DNA of 14,392 bases from Rhodospirillaceae bacterium (lineage in GTDB: Bacteria; Pseudomonadota; Alphaproteobacteria; MPNO01; UBA2964): positions 1-14,392 of the forward strand of contig PATI01000075.1 of NCBI GenBank assembly GCA_002712335.1, in the 5' to 3' direction. The notes under the pieces were generated by a model. That model searched no databases and was not told where the DNA came from. It worked only from the letters and a program-made list of their open reading frames with translations. Below are positions 1 to 7,523 of the stretch, piece by piece (position 1 is the first letter of the stretch; every line of letters starts with the position of its first letter). A program made the position numbers and the translations under genes.

Positions 1-414
1 AGAAGACAAATTTGGGCGTTGAAGGGTCAGGGGACTTGGGAAGGTAACAAGGCGCTTGTCACCAGTAAGATAAAATCTAAGTTATTTTCTTTGACTGGCT
101 CCATTGGTGTACACCTTAGGAAGGATGAGGCAATTAAAGGTCTTTTTAGAGGTATTTTTAACGTTGGGTGTTGCGGTCTTGAATATATTAAAATAGCTAG
201 TAGCGAAATAGATTTTGCACATTTCCGTCGGGTTAAACCTTGGGACCATGCTGCTGGTTACATCGTGATAAAAGAGGCAGGAGGTGTTAGTAGGGAACTA
301 GGTGGTGGAGATTATAAATTAACAGTTACTCCAGAAAATGGTTTATTGGTAACTAGTAATGAGTATTTATATAACTGTGTCGAGAAAAAGTTATTATCTG
401 TTTTAGACAATTAA
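1..414 (+). CDS. Inositol monophosphatase family protein, C-terminal part (5' end outside window)
   Basis: The reading frame is open from base 1 and continues upstream of the window, so this is the last 137 residues of a protein that is usually 260-290 residues long. The family hydrolyses phosphate monoesters such as inositol-1-phosphate, 3'(2'),5'-bisphosphate nucleotides or histidinol phosphate, using Mg2+ ions. What is visible is the C-terminal family signature: GLEYIKIASSEIDFA, then KPWDHAAG followed by EAGG, in which the Asp of WDHAAG is a metal ligand. The N-terminal metal-binding motifs lie outside the window. A TTG at 19 could be read as a start, but it falls inside the conserved fold and is not a credible one. 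The gene converges on mazG, and the two stop codons overlap by four bases (411-414). The substrate cannot be decided from this half. Family assignment is secure. Confidence 0.88.
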   Translation, partial: RRQIWALKGQGTWEGNKALVTSKIKSKLFSLTGSIGVHLRKDEAIKGLFRGIFNVGCCGLEYIKIASSEIDFAHFRRVKPWDHAAGYIVIKEAGGVSRELGGGDYKLTVTPENGLLVTSNEYLYNCVEKKLLSVLDN

Positions 415-1202
415 TTATTTTTTGTTTCGGACCAGAGTTTTTCCATTTCCTCTTCTGAGAAATCCTTAAAGGGTTTGTTTAATATTTTGATTTTTTCTTC
501 CATTAACTGAAATCTGTTAACAAACTTTTCATTTGCACTACGAAGAGAATTTTCAGGATCTACCTTTAAATGCCGCGCCAAATTTACACACGTAAATATT
601 AAATCGCCTATTTCTTCTTTAATTCCTTCTTGATTTCCTTGTTGGAGCTCCGTCCGAATTTCTTCCAGTTCTTCTAGTACCTTCTCAAATACTGGCTCCG
701 AAGTTTTCCAGTCAAATCCGTCATTTGCCGCTCGGTTTTGGATTTTTTCGGCCCGTGTTAAGGCGGGTAGGGCTTTAGCAATCCCGTCTAACGATGACTT
801 ATAGTTGTTGTTAAGCCTTCTTTCGTCAGCTTTTATCTTTTCCCATGTTTCCTCAATAAATTCTGGCTGGTTGTCTTCGTTTTTAAAAATATTTGGATGA
901 CGGTCTATCATTTTTTTAATTATTCCGATGACGACATCATTGAAATCAAATAAATTTAATTCAGAAGCCAATTCGGCATGGAATACAATTTGAAATAGTA
1001 GATCACCTAATTCTGCCTTTAATGCTTTATGGTCTTTTGAATTTATAGCATCGAGGACCTCATATGCTTCTTCAATGGTGTACGGTGCAATCGTATCAAA
1101 GTTTTGTTTTTTGTCCCAAGGACAACCATCTTCTTTGTCCCGAAGCGTTTTGATTAACTGTATTAGAGCCATTATAGGTGTTAAATTAGAATATTGAATC
1201 AT
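411..1202 (-). CDS. mazG: Nucleoside triphosphate pyrophosphohydrolase MazG
   Basis: MazG hydrolyses (d)NTPs to NMP plus pyrophosphate in the cytoplasm. It is linked to clearing aberrant nucleotides and modulating the stringent response. The 263 residues match the usual full-length two-domain form. Domain 1 has the GCPWDK motif (residues 26-31), EEAYE at 44-48 and ELGD at 64-67. Domain 2 has EELEE at 177-181 and EEIGD at 196-200. These acidic sets are the Mg2+-binding residues of the all-alpha NTP pyrophosphatase fold. The first ATG (1200-1202) is preferred over the ATG at codon 11, because the residues LTPI before the conserved LRD match the N-terminus of relatives. No Shine-Dalgarno sequence precedes it. 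A TATACT hexamer at 1207-1212 lies so close that a leaderless or nearly leaderless transcript is possible. The gene lies 102 bases downstream of the MBL-fold gene in the same orientation. Confidence 0.95.
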   Translation of the reverse strand: MIQYSNLTPIMALIQLIKTLRDKEDGCPWDKKQNFDTIAPYTIEEAYEVLDAINSKDHKALKAELGDLLFQIVFHAELASELNLFDFNDVVIGIIKKMIDRHPNIFKNEDNQPEFIEETWEKIKADERRLNNNYKSSLDGIAKALPALTRAEKIQNRAANDGFDWKTSEPVFEKVLEELEEIRTELQQGNQEGIKEEIGDLIFTCVNLARHLKVDPENSLRSANEKFVNRFQLMEEKIKILNKPFKDFSEEEMEKLWSETKNN

Positions 1203-1206
1203 TTAA

Positions 1207-1212
1207 AGTATA
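1207..1212 (-). promoter_or_regulatory. Candidate -10 box of mazG
   Basis: On the minus strand this reads TATACT, five of six matches to TATAAT. Its downstream edge is only four bases from the mazG ATG, so initiation about seven bases downstream would fall at or next to the start codon. No good -35 hexamer is visible at 17 bases spacing. This is a sequence match only. Confidence 0.3.
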
Positions 1213-1272
1213 AATAAACGGTAGTAAGTAATTGTTAATAAACTATTAATAGGGAATAACATCATAATGTCG

Positions 1273-1288
1273 CATAATATATATTATG
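1273..1288. repeat. Perfect 16-bp palindrome between MBL-fold gene and mazG
   Basis: CATAATATATATTATG is its own reverse complement. It lies 17 bases beyond the stop codon of the MBL-fold gene and about 70 bases upstream of mazG. It could bind a dimeric regulator or form a weak AT-rich hairpin. There is no run of T on the minus strand immediately after it, so it is not a convincing intrinsic terminator. In AT-rich DNA such a palindrome can arise by chance. Confidence 0.4.
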
Positions 1289-1304
1289 TAGAAAGTTTAA
1301 CTAA

Positions 1305-2078
1305 TTAAGAAAGGTTTATCACCAAATTATCATAAGCAGGTTCAACGCCCTTGGGTAATTTATTCTTCATGGTATCATAGTCTGTCTGAAAATTCATATG
1401 TGTTAAGTAAGCCCTCTTAGGTTTTACGATATCTATCCATGCGAGTGTCTGCATTAAATTAGCGTGTGTTGGGTGTTTGTCGCCATCACGAAGACAATCT
1501 ACAATCCAGCAGTCCAAACCCCTCAAGCGTTGCAATACCTGATTAGATAATCTTACGACGTCGGTTGAATAGGCAAAATTTCCAAAATGAAAGCCGAGAG
1601 ATGAGCATATACCATGATCCTGGAACAATCTTTTGATCTTAAATGGTCCCAGACACCATTCATCTGATGTGATTTCATTTGGTATTAGTATGGGCCTATA
1701 TAAATCATTATTATTTTTGGTTCCTTCAAATAGGTATCCAAATCTTGTTTTTAGATTTTTTAAAACCTGTTTTTCAGCGAAAACATCAATCTTTTTTGTC
1801 ATATTTCTTTGAATACCGCGTAAATCGTCTATTCCCATTACATGATCTGCATGTTCGTGGGTGTACAGCACAGCATCAATTTTTTTGCATTTTGCATCTA
1901 TTAATTGGGCATGAAGGTCAGGAGATGTATCAATTAGTATATAATATCCATCTTTTTCAATTAAAATAGAAGGACGCCGCCGACGATTTTTTGGATTGTT
2001 AGGATTACAAAGCCCCCAATCCCCGGTGATTGTCGGTACTCCGCTCGAAGGACCACATCCAAGTACTGTTATTTTCAT
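1305..2078 (-). CDS. MBL-fold metallohydrolase, PhnP-like
   Basis: This is a cytoplasmic metallo-beta-lactamase-fold hydrolase of 257 residues. The metal-binding set is complete: THEHADH (His74, His76, Asp78, His79), His155 in QDHG, Asp173 in YSTD, and His227 in LTHMN. The overall pattern (LGCGPSSGVP at the N-terminus, a GIDDLR segment after the HxHxDH motif) matches the PhnP-like family often annotated next to tatD in alphaproteobacteria. E. coli PhnP cleaves ribosyl 1,2-cyclic phosphate in phosphonate breakdown. No phosphonate genes occur here, and only one cysteine (Cys24) remains where PhnP has a structural zinc cluster. The real substrate may therefore be another cyclic phosphodiester or nucleotide. 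It starts at ATG 2078, five bases after the tatD stop, so translation is probably coupled to tatD. Fold and catalysis are well supported; the substrate is unknown. Confidence 0.88.
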   Translation of the reverse strand: MKITVLGCGPSSGVPTITGDWGLCNPNNPKNRRRRPSILIEKDGYYILIDTSPDLHAQLIDAKCKKIDAVLYTHEHADHVMGIDDLRGIQRNMTKKIDVFAEKQVLKNLKTRFGYLFEGTKNNNDLYRPILIPNEITSDEWCLGPFKIKRLFQDHGICSSLGFHFGNFAYSTDVVRLSNQVLQRLRGLDCWIVDCLRDGDKHPTHANLMQTLAWIDIVKPKRAYLTHMNFQTDYDTMKNKLPKGVEPAYDNLVINLS

Positions 2079-2083
2079 AATTT

Positions 2084-2869
2084 TTAATTCTCTAAAGCAT
2101 GAGCCTTAGAAAATAACCTAAAGAAGTTGTCAGTAGTGGTTTTAATAAATGTATTTAAATTAAGTTCTTTTATATCTGCTCCCTTTTGGGCTGTGTATAT
2201 AATAAATGAAGGCTCATTTCTCTTACCACGTTTGGGTACAGGCGCAAGAAAGGGCGAATCAGTTTCTAATAGAAGTTTATCCAAAGGTATATTTTTAATA
2301 ATGGATCGGAGCTCCTCAGCGTTTTTAAAAGTTAATATTCCGGATAATGATAGATAAAACCCTAATTCTATGGCTACTTCAGCCAATATCTTGCCGCTTG
2401 AAAAACAATGTAAAACGCACGGAAAGGTTCCCCTTTTTGTTTCTTCTGTAAGAATTCTGATCATATCTTGGTCAGCATCTCGGCTGTGAATTATCAAAGG
2501 TAATTGCGTAATTCTTGATGCTTCGATATGAGTTAGAAAACTCTTTTCTTGTGCATTACGTGAGCTATTTTGGTAATAAAAATCTAATCCGGTCTCCCCT
2601 ATCCCGATAACTTTGGGGTTTTCAGCGGTTTGGGTTAAATCCTCCACAGTTACTTCAACTTCTTCTTCAACATGATGCGGATGAATCCCAACAGAGCAGA
2701 AAATTCTCGGGTCTTTAACAGCGACTGATAAAACCTGGTTAAATTTGCTGTAATGGGTGCAGATCGTAACAAGCAATTTAACATTGTTTTCAAAGGCTCT
2801 TTGGATTGTTTCATCCCGATCTTCATCAAAGTTATCAAAATCAAGATGACAGTGGCTATCTACCAGCAT
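2084..2869 (-). CDS. tatD: TatD family metal-dependent hydrolase (3'-5' DNase)
   Basis: TatD proteins are cytoplasmic TIM-barrel metallohydrolases with 3'-5' exonuclease activity on DNA or RNA, linked to repair of oxidative damage. Despite the name they are not part of the Tat translocase. The 261 residues are the expected length. Metal ligands are visible in order: DSHCHLD at the N-terminus (His6, His8), Glu92 in GETGLDF, His128 in IIHSRD, His154 in LHCFSG-like LHCFSS, and Asp204 in ETDSPFLAP. The start is fixed by AGGAAG at 2876-2881, six bases upstream of the ATG. Because a terminator lies at 2941-2963, upstream in the direction of transcription, tatD and the gene after it probably need their own promoter. 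A TATAAT hexamer at 2930-2935 (minus strand) is a candidate. Confidence 0.95.
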   Translation of the reverse strand: MLVDSHCHLDFDNFDEDRDETIQRAFENNVKLLVTICTHYSKFNQVLSVAVKDPRIFCSVGIHPHHVEEEVEVTVEDLTQTAENPKVIGIGETGLDFYYQNSSRNAQEKSFLTHIEASRITQLPLIIHSRDADQDMIRILTEETKRGTFPCVLHCFSSGKILAEVAIELGFYLSLSGILTFKNAEELRSIIKNIPLDKLLLETDSPFLAPVPKRGKRNEPSFIIYTAQKGADIKELNLNTFIKTTTDNFFRLFSKAHALEN

Positions 2870-2929
2870 TAAAAACTTCCTGCTCTCTTGTTGGTTTAGT
2901 TTATTTGAGACAAATTATTTCAGAACTAG

Positions 2930-2935
2930 ATTATA
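2930..2935 (-). promoter_or_regulatory. Candidate -10 box for tatD
   Basis: The minus strand reads TATAAT, a perfect -10 match, directly after the T-run of the preceding terminator and 61 bases upstream of the tatD ATG. At 17-base spacing a -35 would fall inside the hairpin, where no TTGACA-like hexamer exists. It is supported mainly by position: something must transcribe tatD beyond the terminator. Confidence 0.35.
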
Positions 2936-2963
2936 AAAAAGGTCGCCGTTTGGCGACCTTTTT
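2935..2963. terminator. Bidirectional Rho-independent terminator
   Basis: This is a perfect 7-bp stem, GGTCGCC (2941-2947) and GGCGACC (2952-2958), with a GTTT loop. It is flanked by A6 on one side and T5 on the other, so the A/T runs extend the stem and it works from either strand. In the minus orientation it lies 22 bases beyond the stop codon of the binding-protein gene and ends that transcript with a run of six U. It is the clearest intrinsic terminator in the window. Confidence 0.93.
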
Positions 2964-2984
2964 AACTTTATATTAAAACTAAGT

Positions 2985-4016
2985 TTATTTGCCGAATATC
3001 AACTTTCTAACTTCTTTAATAACTTTAGGTGAAGAAGCTTTGAGTGCATTTCTAACGATAGATTGTATTTTTTCGCCGGAACTGGGTATGAGTCTCAGGC
3101 GTCGTTTCTTTAACTCTGCTTCGAACGCAGGGTCGGCATTCATTTTATCGTAAGCTGTTCGCAAAGCAGTAATTCTAGCTTTAGTGACCCCCGGGGGCAT
3201 TGTAACACCACGTCCAATTGGACCCATCGATGCTATAAAGGCCACTAAAGGCTTTTCAGAGTCTTTTACTAAATCGGCTAACATAGGTATATCTGGTAAC
3301 GCAGGGTCCTTATCAACGCCATTTTGTAGGATTGCTCGAGCAAAAGGTCGCTTTCCTCTAAACCAGTGAGGTACCTTGGAATCCCAAGTAAGCCAATTAA
3401 AACTCGACATCTGAGCTTCTCCCTGCTCGATTGCAAGAATTGACCTAGAAGATCCTTTATATCCGGTGACAAACCGCATTTTTAATCCAAGCAAAGCCGA
3501 TGCAAGCTTAGGGTTCATATATCCGGAGTTTGTCTTACCACTGTTAGCCCCTATTACCTGAATTTTTCTTAGGTCTTGCCATTTTTTTACACCGGAGTCG
3601 GAGCGGACAACCAACACGGAATTCGTTTGGTTTGATGACCCGAGCCATTGGAACTTATTGGCATCATATCTCATTCTATCCGGGCGCAATAATTGGTTCA
3701 CAACGGCGGCATCTAACGGAACCATTCCAAATGTACCGTTTTTAGGAGCGACGTTGTATGTGAAATTCATTGCCTTTGCTCCACCAGCACCGGGCCGATG
3801 TTGCACAATTACATTAGGGTTTCCAGGAATATGTTTTCCCAAATGATTTGCGAAAGTTGAACCATATTTGTCATAGGTACCACCGGGACCATATGGAATT
3901 GCAATGGTTATTGTTTTGCCCTTATAAAATTCTGCGATATCTGCTTTTGCCGCGGTAGAGGCGACTAAGCCGGCTACTATGGCAGCAGTGAGAGCAATAT
4001 GATTACTTTTAAACAT
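2985..4016 (-). CDS. Periplasmic substrate-binding protein of the tripartite tricarboxylate transporter (TctC/Bug) type
   Basis: TctC/Bug proteins capture organic acids or related small molecules in the periplasm and deliver them to a TctA/TctB membrane transporter, or act as sensors. The protein has 343 residues. Residues 1-25 form a signal peptide (positive n-region, hydrophobic core LTAAIVAGLVAS, cleavage predicted after AKA). The mature protein opens with the family pattern PYGPGGTYD, and HRPGAGG follows about 30 residues later, which lines the ligand site. The ATG at 4014-4016 has GGGGAGA at 4026-4032 as its ribosome site. No tctA or tctB gene is present in the window, so it is an orphan receptor here. 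It sits between metG and tatD, which are usually neighbours, with its own terminator downstream and 108 bases upstream, suggesting a later insertion. The ligand cannot be predicted from sequence. Confidence 0.9.
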   Translation of the reverse strand: MFKSNHIALTAAIVAGLVASTAAKADIAEFYKGKTITIAIPYGPGGTYDKYGSTFANHLGKHIPGNPNVIVQHRPGAGGAKAMNFTYNVAPKNGTFGMVPLDAAVVNQLLRPDRMRYDANKFQWLGSSNQTNSVLVVRSDSGVKKWQDLRKIQVIGANSGKTNSGYMNPKLASALLGLKMRFVTGYKGSSRSILAIEQGEAQMSSFNWLTWDSKVPHWFRGKRPFARAILQNGVDKDPALPDIPMLADLVKDSEKPLVAFIASMGPIGRGVTMPPGVTKARITALRTAYDKMNADPAFEAELKKRRLRLIPSSGEKIQSIVRNALKASSPKVIKEVRKLIFGK

Positions 4017-4124
4017 CTATGACAGTCTCCCCATGTCTATTACTAATATTTAGTTTAAGTAAAATGATTTATTTTTTACTGCAAGAGGTTAAGCATAAGA
4101 AGTTATTGTTTCAAGGTCTATGAT

Positions 4125-5711
4125 TTAATCATTGTTTGAAGACTCTAAAAATCTCGGAAATACACCCTCTGGCTTTGGTAAAATAGTGTCAGGTTTTAGT
4201 GCAAATTCACTTAATGGATCATGGTTAGGTGGAGGTCCAATAAAAGAAAAATTTCTGTTTTCTAAATCGACTGAGAGTTGGTCAAGTATTTTTGAAGATG
4301 CATCAGGCATAAATGGTTGTAAAATAATAGCAAACAGTCGAATAACCTCCATTAATGTATAAAGTACATTTTCCATCCCTTGAGGGTTGGTTTTTTTCAG
4401 TGACCATGGTGCAGCCTCATCAATTGTCTGATTGGCATTTCTTATAATCCGCCAGACTTCTTCTAGTGCTTCGTGGAAAGCTTGTTGATCAATTTTTTCA
4501 CGGATCTTTGGAAGGAGAGAATAGGCTTCCTTCAATGTTTGAAAAACTGGAAAATCTCGGATACTTTCTTCTTCGTAGTTAGGAACTTTTTCTCCACAGT
4601 TTTTGTATACCATAGACAACACCCGCTGACACAAGTTGCCCAAGTCGTTGGCGAGATCTCCATTTATACGATTCATCATGGCTCTTCTCGAAAAGTCACC
4701 GTCATTACCGAAGGGTACTTCTCTAAACAAAAAATATCTAACCTGATCCAAACCATATGTTTCAATAATTTCATTAGGCTCTATTATATTTCCAACAGAC
4801 TTGGAAATTTTTTTACCTTCATTAGTCCACCAGCCATGCGCAAAAACCCGTTTATGAATATCCATACCGGCACCCATTAAAAATGCTGGCCAATACACCG
4901 CATGAAAACGCAATATATCTTTTCCAACCATATGGAGATTAGCAGGCCACCATTTAGAAAAAGATTTATCCTCAACAGGATATCCCACAGCAGTTATATA
5001 GTTTGTTAAGGCATCTAACCAAACATACATTATATGATCTGTATCATCGGGGACTGGCACACCCCATTTGAAACTGGTACGCGAAATTGAAAGATCCCGT
5101 AAGCCACCTTTTACAAAACTAATTACCTCATTTCTACGTGATTTGGGTGCAATAAAATCAGGATTTTCTTGATAGAAATTTAATAAAGGTTCCTGCCATT
5201 CTGATAAATTAAAAAAATAGCTTGGCTCCTCGACCCATTCTACCTCGGCTCCTGAAGGAGCTACCTTCCCTCCCCCTTCCAATTCGGTAAGTTCGCTCTC
5301 ATCGTAAAACGCCTCGTCTCTAACCGCATACCATCCCGCATAAGTTCCAAGGTAAATATGTCCGTTGTCCTTCAATTTTTTCCAAATAGCCTGCGCCGCA
5401 ATAATGTGACGTTTCTCAGTTGTACGTATAAAGTCATCATTCGAAAAATTCATAGAGACAGCTAAGTCTTGAAAATTTTTGGAGACACGATCTGTAAATT
5501 CCTGGGGATGTATGCCGGCTGCTGAGGCGGATTTTTCGACTTTTTGACCATGCTCATCGGTCCCAGTCAAAAAGTGAACCTCAAATCCATCTAGTCTCTT
5601 AAACCGAGCGATTACATCGCAGGCCAATGTTGTGTAAGCATGTCCGATATGAGGAACGTCATTAACATAATATATCGGAGATGTAATATAATACTTTTTA
5701 TCGCCGGTCAT
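4125..5711 (-). CDS. metG: Methionine--tRNA ligase
   Basis: MetRS charges initiator and elongator tRNA-Met with methionine. This 528-residue protein is a class I synthetase: the HIGH motif is at 21-24 and the KMSKS loop appears as KISKS at 301-305. The anticodon-binding helical bundle follows to about residue 500. The connective peptide (roughly 115-215) has none of the cysteines that bind zinc in E. coli or Thermus MetRS; GWYAVRDEAFYDESEL stands where the knuckle would begin. There is no C-terminal tRNA-binding or dimerisation domain. Both traits fit alphaproteobacterial MetRS. It lies 28 bases after holB, in line with an operon. Upstream of the ATG only a weak GTGAG is seen as a ribosome site. 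Identity is certain. Confidence 0.98.
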   Translation of the reverse strand: MTGDKKYYITSPIYYVNDVPHIGHAYTTLACDVIARFKRLDGFEVHFLTGTDEHGQKVEKSASAAGIHPQEFTDRVSKNFQDLAVSMNFSNDDFIRTTEKRHIIAAQAIWKKLKDNGHIYLGTYAGWYAVRDEAFYDESELTELEGGGKVAPSGAEVEWVEEPSYFFNLSEWQEPLLNFYQENPDFIAPKSRRNEVISFVKGGLRDLSISRTSFKWGVPVPDDTDHIMYVWLDALTNYITAVGYPVEDKSFSKWWPANLHMVGKDILRFHAVYWPAFLMGAGMDIHKRVFAHGWWTNEGKKISKSVGNIIEPNEIIETYGLDQVRYFLFREVPFGNDGDFSRRAMMNRINGDLANDLGNLCQRVLSMVYKNCGEKVPNYEEESIRDFPVFQTLKEAYSLLPKIREKIDQQAFHEALEEVWRIIRNANQTIDEAAPWSLKKTNPQGMENVLYTLMEVIRLFAIILQPFMPDASSKILDQLSVDLENRNFSFIGPPPNHDPLSEFALKPDTILPKPEGVFPRFLESSNND

Positions 5712-5739
5712 ACCGTTTACTCACAGATCTAGAGTGATT

Positions 5740-6882
5740 TCATCCTCTGGCGGCACCTTTAAGAGCTTCAAATATGTTTATTAATACATGTTTTCGATCT
5801 AAATTTAATTGGTTTGTTTGGCGGGCCAACACATTGATCTTCTCCCATACCTCTAACCAGTGATCAACCCTTGTTTGTTTAGCGAGCCTTGCAGCGCACC
5901 CTTCTTCTTCGGGAAGGATATCCGGAATTACGTTTCCTTTGGCGGTCATGCGCGCTAATCGACTGATCCACCAGGCAAGTAATTCTATAACCAGATAAAA
6001 GTGTTTTTCGGCTCCTTGACGGGCGAGTTGATCTCCAAATTTATGTAATGCTGTTGAGTTAATATCAGGAAGGTACCTAATTAAAGACACAAGCTCAGCA
6101 TATAGTGCTAATCCATTTTCATTGGATAACTGAAGCGCTCTGCCAGGACATCCTTCGGATAATTGTTCTAAAACGCCTATATCCTCTTCACTAATATCTG
6201 CTTTAAGCTCACTTATTATAGCCTTGAAGTCATTGGCGTTTAAAGGAGCCATTTTAATTTTACAACAACGCGAATGAATAGTCGGAAGTAATTGGCCGGG
6301 TGCGTGAGAAACAAGTAATATCAATGCTTTATCTGGTGGTTCCTCCAATATTTTAAGGAGAGCATTAGCGGCGTTTAAATTCAGCTCATCAGCACTGTCT
6401 ATAACTAGTACTCGCCAACCACCCTCTGAGGCGGTTCTTCTTAGAAAATCGCCTGCAGTTCGAACACTTTCAATAGGGATTGAAGATTTAAGACGGTTTG
6501 TCTCTTTATCGACTGGACGTTCAAGTGTCATCAGGTCTGCATGCCCTCCTGAAGCCACTCTTTTGAAAACTGGGTCATCACATTCAATTTCCAGGTTAGC
6601 CTCGATGTCCCCGAAAAGATTTATTCCCGTCTTCTCGTCCCTTTTACTTGCTAAAACAAATCGCGCTATTCGGAAAGCTAGCGTAGCTTTTCCTATACCT
6701 TTAGGGCCGCTCAAGAGCCAAGCGTGGGGAATGCGACCGGAATTCCAAGAAGTAAGGAATGTTTGTTCAACAGTTTGATGTCCATAGAGAAAAGGGTTTA
6801 ATCTTGGCTGAAGCGAAATGATTTGATTGTCCAATACTGTTCTAACCCTCGTTGTCTGCGTGAGATAATTTATAACGCTCAT
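5740..6882 (-). CDS. holB: DNA polymerase III subunit delta'
   Basis: Delta' is part of the clamp-loader complex that opens and loads the beta sliding clamp at replication forks. This AAA+ protein (380 residues from the first ATG) has a Walker A motif GPKGIGKA at 59-66, a Walker B-like VLVIDSADELN at 158-168, ALLKILEEPP, and the SRC motif at 204-206 that provides the arginine finger. The zinc-module cysteines of E. coli delta' are absent. The first ATG (6880-6882) makes the gene overlap tmk by 41 bases. A TTG at 6832-6834, seven bases after the tmk stop and preceded by GAGG, would give a protein 16 residues shorter and still keep the whole domain. The true start is therefore open. The tmk-holB pairing is common in bacteria. 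Confidence 0.93.
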   Translation of the reverse strand: MSVINYLTQTTRVRTVLDNQIISLQPRLNPFLYGHQTVEQTFLTSWNSGRIPHAWLLSGPKGIGKATLAFRIARFVLASKRDEKTGINLFGDIEANLEIECDDPVFKRVASGGHADLMTLERPVDKETNRLKSSIPIESVRTAGDFLRRTASEGGWRVLVIDSADELNLNAANALLKILEEPPDKALILLVSHAPGQLLPTIHSRCCKIKMAPLNANDFKAIISELKADISEEDIGVLEQLSEGCPGRALQLSNENGLALYAELVSLIRYLPDINSTALHKFGDQLARQGAEKHFYLVIELLAWWISRLARMTAKGNVIPDILPEEEGCAARLAKQTRVDHWLEVWEKINVLARQTNQLNLDRKHVLINIFEALKGAARG

Positions 6883-7492
6883 TTACTAGATTGATAATCC
6901 TATTGGAAATCACCTCCTCTTTTTCATCAGCGTTAATTACGACACAACGTTGAGGATTATTACTAGCAATTTTTAGAAATGCTTCCCGGAGTGTTTGGTG
7001 AAAGGGTATCCCCATTTTTTCATAACGAGTTTCGTCGACCCCTCGTTTTTCTGCTCGCTTGAGCCCAATCTCAATTGGTAAATCAAGAATTATTGTAAGG
7101 TTTGGGTTTAGTTGGCTTGTGACGATTTTATTTAGTTGATTTATAATTTTCAGATCAACACCTTGAGAAAACCCCTGATAAGCAAAGGTTGAATCAGTAT
7201 ATCTATCACAAAGTATCCATTGACCGGAGAGAATAGCTGGTTGTATCAAATTTGTTATGTGTTCGTAACGCGAGGCATAATGAAGTAATGTTTCTGTTAA
7301 GGGTGACCACCGGTCAGTTTTACCATTCACCAATAATTCTCGAATTAATTCACCGGCCGAAGTACCCCCAGGTTCTCGAGTTGCAATCACTGGGATATTC
7401 AAACCTTTTAGGTACTTCTCTAAAAGGCGTAACTGCGTGGACTTTCCAGTCCCCTCGCCGCCTTCAAAAGTTATGAAAACTCCTTTTGTCAT
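6842..7492 (-). CDS. tmk: Thymidylate kinase
   Basis: Tmk phosphorylates dTMP to dTDP with ATP, an essential step in dTTP synthesis. The 216 residues are the standard length. Residues 10-19 form the P-loop (EGGEGTGKST), TREPGGT at 38-44 and the DRY motif (96-98, followed by TDSTFAYQG) contact the nucleotide, and RAEKRG starts the LID region. The ATG at 7490-7492 lacks a clear Shine-Dalgarno sequence and follows dacA by 31 bases. The 3' end overlaps holB if holB uses its first ATG. Placing dTTP supply and clamp loader together is a conserved pattern and argues for co-transcription. Confidence 0.97.
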   Translation of the reverse strand: MTKGVFITFEGGEGTGKSTQLRLLEKYLKGLNIPVIATREPGGTSAGELIRELLVNGKTDRWSPLTETLLHYASRYEHITNLIQPAILSGQWILCDRYTDSTFAYQGFSQGVDLKIINQLNKIVTSQLNPNLTIILDLPIEIGLKRAEKRGVDETRYEKMGIPFHQTLREAFLKIASNNPQRCVVINADEKEEVISNRIINLVNERYKLSHADNEG

Positions 7493-7523
7493 TTAATTCA
7501 TGAATTATTAATAGCGTTTCATT

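Noticed and set aside
19..414. Complete 131-residue gene starting at TTG 19
   Set aside because: The frame is open to base 1 and the protein begins in the middle of the inositol-monophosphatase fold, so it is a fragment cut by the window edge.
4473..4880. Plus-strand open frame of 135 codons
   Set aside because: Antisense to metG, which is unambiguous; the encoded peptide has no recognisable domain.
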